56,189 nt of DNA from contig NZ_NQMR01000050.1 in NCBI RefSeq assembly GCF_002276045.1, forward strand, positions 1-56,189, in the 5' to 3' direction. This stretch comes from Pseudoalteromonas sp. NBT06-2. GTDB lineage: Bacteria > Pseudomonadota > Gammaproteobacteria > Enterobacterales > Alteromonadaceae. Position 1 is the stretch's first letter, and every line of letters begins with the position of its first letter. The translations under genes and the position numbers were made by a program. The notes under the pieces were generated by a model. The model did no database searches. It was not told the origin of the DNA and worked only from the letters and a program-made list of their open reading frames with translations. Positions 1 through 9,127 of the stretch are shown here, one piece after another.

Positions 1-873
1 GTTGATATTCCAACCAGTTAACTTCTACCGTATTTTCTTTCCCATTAAGCGGTATATTGTTTTGCCAACGATAACTGTGTATTCGCCCTTTTTCATCTTC
101 ATATTGATAGTTAGGGATTACTTGATAGGCTTCTATCCACGCCATCATGTATGTGTGGTCGTTGGGTTTGGCGACATAAAGATAATGCATCGCTTGCTTG
201 AGCGTTTCTTCTATCATCAGTTGATGAGAAAATAATCCATCACCACAAATCATTAATCCCAATTTGGGATGACGTTGACGTAATTGACTTAAAAAGCGCT
301 TGGTGGCGTTGAGCTCACAATCCTGTTTTTTTGTACCAACTTCGTTTCGTATTATTTCTGGCATCATCGGGATCACTTGGCGTTGCGATGGATGCATGAT
401 GGCACCTTGTAATACGCTATGGCTATAGCTCGTTTCACCGTTCTTATGTTGTTTAGTGAGACAATGTTTACAGCTCACTTACGTTGAGCTGTGGTATTGG
501 CTGCCATCAACCGAGCATAAGTATATTGCGGGCATCTTAGCTGCTCAAACATATTGCTAAAGACATCACTAAAATTTTCAGTGGAAATACCATCAAGTAC
601 CTCTCTTAGTTGAGTATCTTTAGGTATTGCTTTCACATCAAAGAGTGTCTTAAGGTTACTGCTTTGTAGCTTATTCTCTAGACGTTTTTGAAAAGCCAAA
701 AGCGAGGGGTCTTGAAAGTACATGCAGGCAAAAGCGCTCATCACAATGTCATGCTGACTATAGGTAGATTTATTTTTATGTCTTGTGTCTGGTATTGCAC
801 TAAGTACTACGGAAAATGATTTTCTCAATGCAGTAAAGCTTAGATGCTTCTTGGGTTTAGTTTGTGTGCTCAA
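1..873 (-). pseudogene. Degenerate insertion-sequence transposase (ISNCY/IS4-like DDE type), cut by the window start
   Basis: The 5' part (475-873) encodes 132 residues with a typical transposase N-terminus containing FTALRKSFS, IPDTRHKNKSTYS and DTQLREVLDG. Reading then stops. The same protein continues in another frame from about 472 down to position 1, with CKHCLTKQHKNGE, a HPSQRQVIPMMPE stretch, CELNATKRFL and GDGLFS. The join near 470-500 lacks the segment where relatives carry a DGT-type first catalytic aspartate followed by FSS; here it reads NTTAQRK and then a stop. I infer a short internal deletion with a frame change that removes part of the active site, so the copy should be inactive. 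Family assignment is from memory of related proteins; ISAs1 is a possible alternative. The C-terminal part lies outside the window. Confidence 0.7.
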
Positions 874-1165
874 GTGAATGCCAAATAAAGATATTATTGA
901 TTTTATACTTGATCTGATCTTGAAGATTAAAAAAGTTCAAAATATATTTAAAAATATTTTCGACGTAAAGGATTAAAAAATAAAAGTCAGCTCGAAAACT
1001 ATTTTTATTTATGTGCTTAAACTCACTGTTTTAGAAGTCGCTGGTGATAAGCGAAAATTGCTGACTGTTAAATTGCTATAGGTCTTGAAGGCCAAAAGGA
1101 CATTGCTGGCGTTGTCAAAGCTATAAATTAAAATTCATAGCTTTTTAAATCTATCAAAATAAAAA
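874..1165. other. Intergenic stretch between the transposase relic and prpF
   Basis: This AT-rich stretch should contain one end of the insertion sequence, but I could not identify its inverted repeat without the other end. At about 1017-1131 the plus strand reads like the decayed tail of a protein: KLTVLEVAGDKRKLLTVKLL, then, after a frame change, GLEGQKDIAGVVKAIN and a stop. I do not recognise it. It may be what remains of a gene damaged when the insertion sequence arrived. Confidence 0.3.
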
Positions 1166-2359
1166 TTAAAATAAATCTCCTGGAATTCTCACCCAGCCTT
1201 CCATCAGAATACGTGCACTGCGACTCATAACTGCTTTATTAACTGTCCAATGACCATCATTGCAAGTCGCTTTAGCACCCACTTTTAACGTGCCAGACGG
1301 ATGACCAAAAGTAACACTACTTTTACCCTCAGAAAATAAAACACCGTTATTTGCGGCTAAATTAACTAAAGTACCAGGAATAGCGGCAGCAGTACCTATG
1401 GCAACAGCAGCAGTGCCCATCATTGCGTGATGTAATTTCCCCATAGATAAGGCACGTACATTTAAGTCTATTTCAGAGCCTGAAATTTCTTTCCCACTTG
1501 AAGCTGTATATGTACCAGGCTCAGAAATAAAAGCAACTTTAGGTGTATGTTGACGAGCTGCAGCTTCTTTAACATCTGAAATTAAGCCCATTTTTATTGC
1601 ACCATTGGCACGAATTGTCTCAAAAAATGTTAAGGCCGTTTCATCACCATTAATTGCATCTTGTAGTTCAATGCCTGTATATCCAATTTCTTTAGCATTT
1701 AAAAATATCGTTGGAATACCTGCATTAATCATAGTTGCTTTAAAAGTACCTACTCCTGGTACTTCTAAGTCATCAACAATATTTCCTGTGGGAAACATCC
1801 TCTCAGAAGGGTCAACTGGTGCAATAAATTCAACAGGTACTTCAGCTGCAGGAAATGTCACTCCATCTAGTTCAAAATCACCTGTTTCTTGTACTTCACC
1901 ATTTGTGATAGGCACTTGAGCGATAATTGTTTTTTTTATATTTGCTTGCCAAATACGGACCGTGCATATGCCATTTTGTGGAATACGTGCACTATCAACT
2001 AATCCAGAGTTGATAGCAAATGAGCCTACCGCTGCAGTTAAGTTACCGCAGTTACCGCTCCAATCTACAAATGCTTTATCTATCGCAACTTGACCAAACA
2101 AATAATCTACATCATGATCAACCACTGTGCTTTTGGCTAATATAACCGTTTTACTGGTACTTGAAGTCGCACCACCCATGCCATCAGTTTGTTTTCCATA
2201 TGGATCTGGCGAGCCTATTACACGTAGTAAAATATTATCTCTTACAATACCTGGCACTTGAGCCGCTTCAGGTAAATCCGTTAAATTGAAAAATACACCT
2301 TTAGATGTACCACCACGCATATAAGTAGCGGGTATTTTAATTTGAGGTAGATAAGTCAT
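1166..2359 (-). CDS. prpF: 2-methylaconitate cis-trans isomerase PrpF
   Basis: A 397-residue protein of the PrpF family, the isomerase that works with AcnD in the 2-methylcitrate cycle. AcnD releases the trans form of 2-methylaconitate and PrpF converts it to the cis form. The family pattern is clear: PATYMRGGTSKGVFF at the N-terminus, GSPDPYGKQTDGMGG, the WSGNCGNLTAAVG segment and a C-terminal HPSGTLKVGA. The fold is diaminopimelate-epimerase-like. The frame is open nine codons further upstream, but the start at 2359 has an AAGAGAG ribosome binding site five bases before it, so I chose it. It lies last in the prp operon, 217 bp after acnD, and a small hairpin fills part of that gap. Presence of prpF with acnD rather than prpD defines this version of the pathway. 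Confidence 0.95.
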   Translation of the reverse strand: MTYLPQIKIPATYMRGGTSKGVFFNLTDLPEAAQVPGIVRDNILLRVIGSPDPYGKQTDGMGGATSSTSKTVILAKSTVVDHDVDYLFGQVAIDKAFVDWSGNCGNLTAAVGSFAINSGLVDSARIPQNGICTVRIWQANIKKTIIAQVPITNGEVQETGDFELDGVTFPAAEVPVEFIAPVDPSERMFPTGNIVDDLEVPGVGTFKATMINAGIPTIFLNAKEIGYTGIELQDAINGDETALTFFETIRANGAIKMGLISDVKEAAARQHTPKVAFISEPGTYTASSGKEISGSEIDLNVRALSMGKLHHAMMGTAAVAIGTAAAIPGTLVNLAANNGVLFSEGKSSVTFGHPSGTLKVGAKATCNDGHWTVNKAVMSRSARILMEGWVRIPGDLF

Positions 2360-2540
2360 AGCGCTCTCTTTAAATTTAAATAGCAAGGCTAAAGCCCTAC
2401 AATAAAAAGTAAAAAATTAGTCAGTCTAACTTCCTACTTAGTGTTTATATTTTATCTTTTAAATCAATTTTGTGATTTTATGCTTAATAGTTTTCCTAGA
2501 GCTAAGGCGGAGCTTGGTTTATCAAGTGAGCACTTTTAAT

Positions 2541-2563
2541 GCAGCTATAGGTAAAATAGCTGC
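2541..2563 (-). other. Hairpin between acnD and prpF
   Basis: GCAGCTAT at 2541-2548 pairs with ATAGCTGC at 2556-2563 across a seven-base loop, just after the acnD stop. There is no T-run on the minus strand after it, so it looks more like a processing or stability element than a terminator. It may tune prpF against acnD. Confidence 0.4.
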
Positions 2564-2576
2564 TTAAAAATCAAAA

Positions 2577-5183
2577 TTAACCGTTCGATTCAAGAAAGTC
2601 CTGAGCAAACTTCTGTAACACGCCACCAGCATTGTAAACAGAGACTTCTTCAGCTGTATCTAAACGACACTTAACTGAAATTTCAACTGTTTCACCTGAT
2701 TTGCGAGTCATGATAACTGTCATTGCTGAACCAGGCGCTGGCGTACCCACTACATCATAAGTTTCGGTACCATCAATGTGATAGGTGTGGCGTGTTTCAT
2801 CATTTGTAAACTCAAGTGGTAATACACCCATGCCTACTAAGTTAGTACGGTGAATGCGCTCAAAACCTTGTGCTACAATAACTTCAACACCTGCTAAACG
2901 AACACCTTTAGCAGCCCAGTCACGTGATGAGCCTTGGCCATAATCAGCACCTGCCACAATAATAAGCGGCTGTTTACGTTCCATATAAGTTTCAATAGCT
3001 TCCCACATACGACTTTGTTGGCCTTCAGGTTCAATACGTGCAAGTGAACCTTGAATTACTTCATCGTTGTCATCACGACACATTTCGTTCATTAATTTAG
3101 GGTTAGCAAAAGTTGCTCGTTGCGCCGTTAAGTGATCACCTCGGTGTGTTGCATATGAGTTAAAGTCAACTTCTGGCAAGCCCATTTTATCTAAATAAGC
3201 ACCTGCTGCACTATTTAGCTGAATCGCATTTGAAGGAGATAAGTGATCTGTTGTGATATTGTCACCTAACACGGCAAGTGGACGCATACCTTTCATGGTA
3301 CGTTGACCCGCTAATGCGCCTTCCCAATATGGCGGACGGCGAATATAGGTCGACATTGGACGCCAATCGTATAACGGATCGATATCTGCACCATAATTTA
3401 CTTTTAGATCAAACATTGGCTCGTAGATTTTTTTGAATTGCTCAGGCTTAACGCTCGACTTTACAATTGCATCTATTTCTTCATCGCTTGGCCAGATATC
3501 TTTTAAAGTAAGGTCATTGCCATTTTGATCTTGACCTAATACATCTTTTTCAATATCAAAACGCATCGTACCCGCAATTGCGTACGCAACAACAAGTGGC
3601 GGTGATGCTAAGAAAGCTTGTTTGGCATATGGGTGTATACGACCATCAAAGTTACGATTACCAGAAAGTACCGCTGTCGCATATAAATCACGGTCAATTA
3701 CTTCTTGTTGTATTTTAGGGTCAAGTGCCCCACTCATACCATTACAAGTAGTACACGCATAAGCTACTATGCCAAAACCTAGTTTTTCCATCTCCGGTAA
3801 TAAACCAGATTCTTCTAAATACAGTTTTGCAACTTTAGAACCCGGTGCAAAAGATGTTTTAACCCAAGGTTTACGAACTAAGCCAAGCTCATTTGCACGT
3901 TTAGCAACTAAGCCTGCAGCAACCACATTTCGAGGGTTTGATGTATTAGTACAGCTTGTTATTGCTGCAATAATACACGCACCGTCTGGCATTTCACCTT
4001 GAGACTCTTGTGTTTTACAATTATCTAAATTTTTAGCGATACCTTTGGCCGCTAATTCGCTTGTCGGTAATCTACGATGAGGATTTGAAGGACCAGCCAT
4101 ATTTCTACAAACACTTGATAAATCAAATTCAAGTACACGTTCGTATTCCGCATCTACTAAATCATCGGCCCATAAACCTGTTATTTTTGCATAGTTTTCA
4201 ACTAAGGCAACTTGTTCTGATTCACGTCCTGTGATTTTTAAGTAATCAATTGTTTGCTGATCTATATAAAACATACCCGCTGAAGCACCATATTCAGGTG
4301 TCATATTGGAGATAGTTGCGCGATCACCAATTGTTAAATTCGCTGCACCTTCACCAAAAAATTCTAGATATGCAGAAACTACCTTTTGATTTCGTAAAAA
4401 CTCAGTAATAGCTAATACAATATCTGTTGCTGTAATACCTGGCTGACGTTTACCTGTTAATTTAACACCTACAATATCTGGTAAACGCATCATAGATGGA
4501 CGACCTAACATCACTGTCTCAGCTTCAAGCCCACCTACACCAATGGCAATAACACCTAGTGCATCAATGTGTGGTGTATGAGAATCTGTACCAACACAGG
4601 TATCAGGATATGCAATGCCATTACGCGCTTGAACAACTGGTGACATTTTTTCTAAGTTGATTTGATGCATAATGCCGTTACCGGCTGGGATCACATCAAC
4701 ATTATCAAATGCTGTTTTAGTCCATTCTATAAAATGGAATCTATCTTCATTACGTCTATCTTCAATAGCACGATTTTTTTCAAATGCATTTTTTTCAAAA
4801 CCCGCATGCTCTACTGCAACAGAGTGATCAACAATTAACTGTGTTGGTACAACAGGGTTTACTTTTGAAGGGTCACCGCCTTTTTCAGCAATTGCATCAC
4901 GCAAGCCAGCTAAATCAACTAAAGCTGTTTGACCTAAAATATCATGACATACAACACGTGCCGGATACCAAGGGAAATCTAAATCTCTTTTACGTTCAAT
5001 TAACTGCTTTAAAGAATCAGTCAATGTATCAGGACTACATTTACGAACTAGCTGCTCAGCTAATACTCTAGATGTATAAGGGAGTTTTGCATAAGAACCG
5101 GGTGTAATAGCTTCAACCGCTTCTCGTGTATCATAAAAATCTAAGTTGCTATTTGGTAAGGGCTTTCGGTATAAGGTATTCAT
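2577..5183 (-). CDS. acnD: Fe/S-dependent 2-methylisocitrate dehydratase AcnD
   Basis: An 868-residue aconitase-superfamily enzyme that dehydrates 2-methylcitrate in propionate breakdown. The three cysteines that hold the 4Fe-4S cluster are visible in AAITSCTNTSNP (one) and ACTTCNGMSG (two). The N-terminal half carries the aconitase domains, including GVGGLEAETVMLGRP. The C-terminal swivel domain shows NITTDHLSPSNAI and GADYGQGSSRDWAAKG. Length and context separate it from housekeeping AcnA: it sits between prpC and prpF and starts ITPGSYAKLPYTSRVLAEQL, which is typical of AcnD. It needs PrpF as partner. A strong hairpin at 5282-5306 lies between it and prpC, so expression within the operon may be graded. 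The start at 5183 is supported by conserved N-terminal sequence. Confidence 0.96.
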   Translation of the reverse strand: MNTLYRKPLPNSNLDFYDTREAVEAITPGSYAKLPYTSRVLAEQLVRKCSPDTLTDSLKQLIERKRDLDFPWYPARVVCHDILGQTALVDLAGLRDAIAEKGGDPSKVNPVVPTQLIVDHSVAVEHAGFEKNAFEKNRAIEDRRNEDRFHFIEWTKTAFDNVDVIPAGNGIMHQINLEKMSPVVQARNGIAYPDTCVGTDSHTPHIDALGVIAIGVGGLEAETVMLGRPSMMRLPDIVGVKLTGKRQPGITATDIVLAITEFLRNQKVVSAYLEFFGEGAANLTIGDRATISNMTPEYGASAGMFYIDQQTIDYLKITGRESEQVALVENYAKITGLWADDLVDAEYERVLEFDLSSVCRNMAGPSNPHRRLPTSELAAKGIAKNLDNCKTQESQGEMPDGACIIAAITSCTNTSNPRNVVAAGLVAKRANELGLVRKPWVKTSFAPGSKVAKLYLEESGLLPEMEKLGFGIVAYACTTCNGMSGALDPKIQQEVIDRDLYATAVLSGNRNFDGRIHPYAKQAFLASPPLVVAYAIAGTMRFDIEKDVLGQDQNGNDLTLKDIWPSDEEIDAIVKSSVKPEQFKKIYEPMFDLKVNYGADIDPLYDWRPMSTYIRRPPYWEGALAGQRTMKGMRPLAVLGDNITTDHLSPSNAIQLNSAAGAYLDKMGLPEVDFNSYATHRGDHLTAQRATFANPKLMNEMCRDDNDEVIQGSLARIEPEGQQSRMWEAIETYMERKQPLIIVAGADYGQGSSRDWAAKGVRLAGVEVIVAQGFERIHRTNLVGMGVLPLEFTNDETRHTYHIDGTETYDVVGTPAPGSAMTVIMTRKSGETVEISVKCRLDTAEEVSVYNAGGVLQKFAQDFLESNG

Positions 5184-5281
5184 AGTAAATCCAGAAAATC
5201 TTGTTTAGGGTGACGGTTATCTCGTGTTTAAAATTATCGAGAGCTTCCCTATTTGCGTCGCTATTTTGTAACTGTAAATAG

Positions 5282-5306
5282 AAACAGGCTGCATTGCAGC
5301 CTGTTT
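5282..5306 (-). terminator. Hairpin in the prpC-acnD gap (attenuator or partial terminator)
   Basis: Eleven-base arms AAACAGGCTGC and GCAGCCTGTTT enclose a three-base loop, six bases after the prpC stop. On the minus strand the stem is followed by a modest T-rich run (TTTCTATTT). acnD has no obvious separate promoter, so a leaky terminator or transcript-end stabiliser favouring prpB-prpC is the likely role. Confidence 0.6.
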
Positions 5307-5312
5307 TAAAAT

Positions 5313-6437
5313 TTAGCGTGTTGCAATTGGTGTTACTTTACGTGGTTCACAACCCGTATAATCTGCACTTGGGCGAATAATACGGTTATTAGCACGTTGT
5401 TCCATTACATGTGCAGCCCAACCTGTTAAACGTGAACATACAAAAATTGGTGTGAACAACTTGGTAGGGATCCCCATAAAGTGATATGCCGAAGCGTGGA
5501 AGAAATCAGCATTACAGAATAATTTTTTGGTATCCCACATAAACTCTTCACAAGCAACAGATATATCATAAAGTAATGTATCACCATGCTCTTGTGCCAA
5601 CTTTTCTGACCATTTTTTAATGATCACATTACGTGGATCTGATTCACGGTAAATAGCATGACCAAAACCCATAATTTTTTCTTTACAAGCTAACATACCT
5701 GCCATTTTTTCTTTCGCATCTGTCGGTGAAGTGAATTTTTGGATCATATCCATAGCTGCTTCATTTGCACCACCATGAAGTGGGCCTCGTAGTGAACCAA
5801 TGGCACCTGTAACACATGAAAACATATCAGACAAAGTGGATGCACAAACACGCGCAGTAAATGTAGAGGCATTAAACTCATGCTCTGCATAAAGAATTAA
5901 AGATACATCCATTACTTTACGATGTTGCTCAGAAGGAGTTTCATCACGTAGTAGTTTAAGGAAATGACCACCTAAAGAATCTTCATCAGTTACACAATCA
6001 ATTTCAACACCATCATGCGAGAAACGGTACCAGTAACACATAATTGCAGGGAATGCTGCTAATAAACGATTTGCCGCCATGTGCTGCTGAGAAAAATCAG
6101 TTTCTGGCTCTAAGTTTCCTAAGAAAGATGCACCAGTACGCATAACATCCATTGGGTGTGCATCGCTAGGAATAAGCTGTAATACCTTTTTAAGTGCTTC
6201 TGGTAAATCACGCATTTGCATTAGTTGTGATTTGTACGCAGCCAATTGACCTTCATTTGGTAATTCACCATTAAATAATAAGTAAGCAACTTCTTCAAAA
6301 GTAGTGTTATCGGCTAAATCAGATATATCATAACCACAGTATGTTAGACCTGAACCTGACTTACCTACTGTACATAATGCTGTTTCACCTGCACTTTGAC
6401 CACGTAGACCTGCACCGCTTAGTTTTTTATCACTCAT
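5313..6437 (-). CDS. prpC: 2-methylcitrate synthase PrpC
   Basis: A 374-residue citrate-synthase-family enzyme that condenses propionyl-CoA with oxaloacetate to give 2-methylcitrate, the entry step of the cycle. It is short like PrpC and lacks the N-terminal extension of hexameric GltA. Catalytic regions are visible: a histidine in LRGPLHGGANEAAMDM, a second in MGFGHAIYRESDPRN, and an arginine-rich C-terminal RANNRIIRPSADYTG. It lies 63 bp after prpB and before acnD on the same strand, so it belongs to the prp operon. The start at 6437 gives the usual MSDKKLSGAGLRGQSAGETA opening. Confidence 0.96.
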   Translation of the reverse strand: MSDKKLSGAGLRGQSAGETALCTVGKSGSGLTYCGYDISDLADNTTFEEVAYLLFNGELPNEGQLAAYKSQLMQMRDLPEALKKVLQLIPSDAHPMDVMRTGASFLGNLEPETDFSQQHMAANRLLAAFPAIMCYWYRFSHDGVEIDCVTDEDSLGGHFLKLLRDETPSEQHRKVMDVSLILYAEHEFNASTFTARVCASTLSDMFSCVTGAIGSLRGPLHGGANEAAMDMIQKFTSPTDAKEKMAGMLACKEKIMGFGHAIYRESDPRNVIIKKWSEKLAQEHGDTLLYDISVACEEFMWDTKKLFCNADFFHASAYHFMGIPTKLFTPIFVCSRLTGWAAHVMEQRANNRIIRPSADYTGCEPRKVTPIATR

Positions 6438-6500
6438 TGTCTTACTCCATAAAACTTGTTATCAATTAAGTTAATTGTTGTCTTCTAAATTTAAAAAAGC

Positions 6501-7379
6501 TTACTTATTTTTACCTTCACTGAATAAGGCATCTAACTTTTGTTCGTAATCGTGGTAGCCAAGGTAATCGTATAAATCCATACGCGTTTGCATATTATCG
6601 ATCACTGCTTTTTGATCACCATCAGTTAATAATGTTTTATAAACTAACTCAGCAGCTTTGTTCATAGCTCTAAATGCTGATAATGGATAAAGCACCATAT
6701 CAACGCCCCACTGACCTAGCTGTTCTTTATTCCATAGCTCTGTTTGACCAAATTCTGTGATATTCGCAAGAATTGGCACATCTAACGCTTCTGAGAATGC
6801 ACGATAATGTTCTTCAGTTTTCACGGCTTCTGCAAAAATACCATCTGCGCCTGCAGCAACATAAGCTTTAGCACGCTCAATGGCCGCTTCTAAACCTTCT
6901 TGAGCAAATGAATCTGTACGTGCCATAATGAAAAAGTCAGGATCAATACGTGCATCTACTGCTGCTTTAATACGGTCAACCATTTCTTCAGTTGAAACTA
7001 TTTCTTTATTAGGGCGATGTCCACAACGCTTTTGCGCTACTTGGTCTTCCATATGTACCGCTGCTGCACCAGCTTTTTCCATATCTCGGATTGTTTTTGC
7101 AATATTAAAAGCACCACCCCAACCTGTATCGATATCAACCATTAATGGTAAATCACATGCTGCTGAAATACGTTGCACATCGACAATAACATCATTTAAT
7201 GACGTCATACCTAAATCAGGTAAACCATATGATGCATTTGCAACGCCACCACCTGATAAATAAATTGCTTGATGACCTAATTGCTTTGCCATCATGGCGC
7301 AATACGCATTAATAGTCCCTACAATTTGTAATGGTGCATTGGCTTTTAATGCTTGTCTAAACTTTAATCCTGCTGACAT
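6501..7379 (-). CDS. prpB: 2-methylisocitrate lyase PrpB
   Basis: A 292-residue enzyme of the isocitrate lyase/PEP mutase superfamily that cleaves 2-methylisocitrate to pyruvate and succinate, the last step of the methylcitrate cycle. The metal-binding loop is seen in [11 protein letters not shown] and the catalytic cysteine loop is [10 protein letters not shown], as in other PrpB proteins. Length matches the family. It is the first enzyme gene after the regulator, 62 bp downstream, and is probably cotranscribed with it from the operator region upstream of 8119. Confidence 0.96.
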   Translation of the reverse strand: MSAGLKFRQALKANAPLQIVGTINAYCAMMAKQLGHQAIYLSGGGVANASYGLPDLGMTSLNDVIVDVQRISAACDLPLMVDIDTGWGGAFNIAKTIRDMEKAGAAAVHMEDQVAQKRCGHRPNKEIVSTEEMVDRIKAAVDARIDPDFFIMARTDSFAQEGLEAAIERAKAYVAAGADGIFAEAVKTEEHYRAFSEALDVPILANITEFGQTELWNKEQLGQWGVDMVLYPLSAFRAMNKAAELVYKTLLTDGDQKAVIDNMQTRMDLYDYLGYHDYEQKLDALFSEGKNK

Positions 7380-7441
7380 TTTAATCTCCGCTGTCTTTTG
7401 ATCTTTTATATTCTATTTAATTTATTTTTAAATTTTTTTGG

Positions 7442-8119
7442 TTAGGCTGGTACAGTTTCTAAATTAAATCGTGATTTAATATTTTCACCCGATGCGCCTA
7501 TGTGTCTTTTCATTAATAGCTCAGCTAATTCACCATCTTTACTTTCAATGGCATTGATAATAGCTAAATGCTCATCAAATGCTTTTGACACTCTCGGTCC
7601 GTTCATACCCATTTGAACTCGAAACATACGGATCAATTGGTAAAGTTCATTACATAACAAATGAATTAAATGGCTATTTTTACTACCTGTAATAATACGA
7701 TAATGAAAATCAAGATCTCCTTCTTCTTGATAGTATGACTCACCTTGTTTTACTTTCTGAGTAGAAAGATGCTGGTTAAGTAATGCTTTAACTTCACTAA
7801 TTTCATTGTGTGTCATGTTTTCTGCAGCCAGTCGGCATGCCAAACCTTCAAGAGCTGTTCTTACTTGATATACTTCAAGTAACTTATCAGGAGTAAGCGC
7901 TACAACACGGCAACCGATGTTGGCTTTACGCTCTACAAGGTGACAACTTTCTAAACGATTGAGTGCTTCACGTAATGTCGCACGGCTCACACCATGACAT
8001 TTAGCCAATTCAGCTTCAGAAATTTTACTACCTTGTGCAATATCACCTTCAACAATTGCCTGACGTATGTCGACAAAAACTTGATCTGATGCGGTTTTAA
8101 TTGTGTTTATAACTTCCAA
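7442..8119 (-). CDS. GntR/FCD-family transcriptional regulator of the prp operon
   Basis: A 225-residue GntR-family regulator. Residues about 10-75 form the winged helix-turn-helix, with SKISEAELAKCHGVSRATLREALNRLE. The rest is an FCD ligand-binding domain with a metal-type pattern (DLDFHYRIITG, DEHLAIINAIES). It heads the prp operon, which in Alteromonadales is known to be controlled by a GntR-type PrpR; this is a different family from the sigma-54 PrpR of enterobacteria. Three palindromes with a GTCGAC centre lie just upstream of its start and are the obvious binding sites. I infer autorepression relieved by a methylcitrate-cycle intermediate. The name prpR is used for such genes, but I leave the symbol blank because the name is shared by unrelated proteins. 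Confidence 0.9.
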   Translation of the reverse strand: MEVINTIKTASDQVFVDIRQAIVEGDIAQGSKISEAELAKCHGVSRATLREALNRLESCHLVERKANIGCRVVALTPDKLLEVYQVRTALEGLACRLAAENMTHNEISEVKALLNQHLSTQKVKQGESYYQEEGDLDFHYRIITGSKNSHLIHLLCNELYQLIRMFRVQMGMNGPRVSKAFDEHLAIINAIESKDGELAELLMKRHIGASGENIKSRFNLETVPA

Positions 8120-8127
8120 TTGACACC

Positions 8128-8141
8128 TATTGTCGACAATA
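8128..8141. promoter_or_regulatory. Operator-like palindrome O1 of the prp operon
   Basis: A perfect 14-base palindrome, TATTGTCGACAATA, nine bases upstream of the regulator's start codon. A protein bound here would block translation-proximal transcription. The same sequence recurs at 8193-8206. Confidence 0.8.
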
Positions 8142-8192
8142 TTTCGTGTTAACTATAGCCTGAAATTCGTTCAAGTCAAGCTTTACGCTAAA

Positions 8193-8206
8193 TATTGTCG
8201 ACAATA
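8193..8206. promoter_or_regulatory. Operator-like palindrome O2 of the prp operon
   Basis: An exact second copy of TATTGTCGACAATA, 65 bp from O1, or about six helical turns, so both sites face the same side of the DNA. The site matches the type of operator I recall for GntR-family propionate regulators in Alteromonadales. Confidence 0.8.
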
Positions 8207-8254
8207 GATTGGGTTTTCAATGATTCCTGTAAGTTATACATTACAAAATCATTA

Positions 8255-8268
8255 AAGTGTCGACAATA
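8255..8268. promoter_or_regulatory. Operator-like palindrome O3, imperfect
   Basis: The central TGTCGACAATA is intact but the left arm has mismatches (AAG instead of TAT). It lies 62 bp beyond O2, again close to six turns. It is probably a weaker auxiliary site. Confidence 0.6.
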
Positions 8269-8490
8269 AGTCGATTAGAGGATTAATTAAGTAACTTTTG
8301 AAAATATTATGACATAAATGTTATCTTTTTGGTTTCTAGCGGCTGCTTTGAGCCTAACAATATCATTCAACCTTAATTGTCATATCGAAAAAAGCGTAGT
8401 AATCAATCGATTTAATTCCTTATGAACTTAACCTAAAAATAATTAGTATGGAGAGTAAATAACTTACCACTCAAAATATGGACAATAGCA

Positions 8491-9063
8491 ATGAAAAAAA
8501 TTATTTATTCGTTAAGCCTTACCTTAGCCCTTTTCTCTGGTGCATCATTCGCCACTGATAATTTTAAATTAGCAACAGAACTATCCTCAATAAGTTTTGC
8601 AACGATTAAAAACCAATTTATTGTCGAACCAGCCTCCATTAATATGTTATCCGGAAGCTTAGACAAAACAGGCCAGTTTAACCTTTTTATCAATATGAAA
8701 GGAATTGAGACAGGCATTCCAATTCGTAATACCCGCTTAAATGATATTTTTTTTGAATCAGCCAAACATGCTGCTGTTACGATTAATGGTAAAATTGACT
8801 GGTCGAAACTTGATAATGGCTCCCACAAAATCACTGTTCCAGCAAAAGTAAGCCTTTTTGGAACAACAAAGTCGATCAACTTTCCAGTTGTGATTCTCAA
8901 AACAGAGGAAGTAGTAATGGTCAGCTCTAGTTCACCAGTTATTATCGGGGCTGCTGACTTTGGCATTCCGAGCGAAAATTTAACGACGCTTGCAGCTACC
9001 GTAGGAGGGATAAAAATTTCGGACCGAGTACCATTGACACTAACGTTAACATTCAAAAAGTAA
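8491..9063 (+). CDS. Periplasmic YceI-family protein
   Basis: A 190-residue exported protein. Residues 1-21 form a signal peptide (KK, then a hydrophobic stretch ending SFA). The rest has the YceI lipocalin-like pattern: SSISFATIKNQF near the start, a central INMKGIETGIPIRNTRL, FFESAKHAAVTI, and a closing DRVPLTLTLTFKK. YceI proteins bind isoprenoid or other amphiphilic lipids in a beta-barrel. The specific ligand cannot be read here. It stands alone, with no cytochrome b561 partner next to it, and the repeat element at 9128 follows closely. Confidence 0.85.
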   Translation: MKKIIYSLSLTLALFSGASFATDNFKLATELSSISFATIKNQFIVEPASINMLSGSLDKTGQFNLFINMKGIETGIPIRNTRLNDIFFESAKHAAVTINGKIDWSKLDNGSHKITVPAKVSLFGTTKSINFPVVILKTEEVVMVSSSSPVIIGAADFGIPSENLTTLAATVGGIKISDRVPLTLTLTFKK

Positions 9064-9127
9064 GTAATGATAAAAAAGCTGGGTGAAATTCCTGGCCTTT
9101 CTCTCAAAAAACGTGCTGGCAACTGAC

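Noticed and set aside
8505..9122. 205-codon open frame opposite the YceI gene
   Set aside because: It is the antisense shadow of a clear exported YceI protein, and its own sequence matches nothing known to me.
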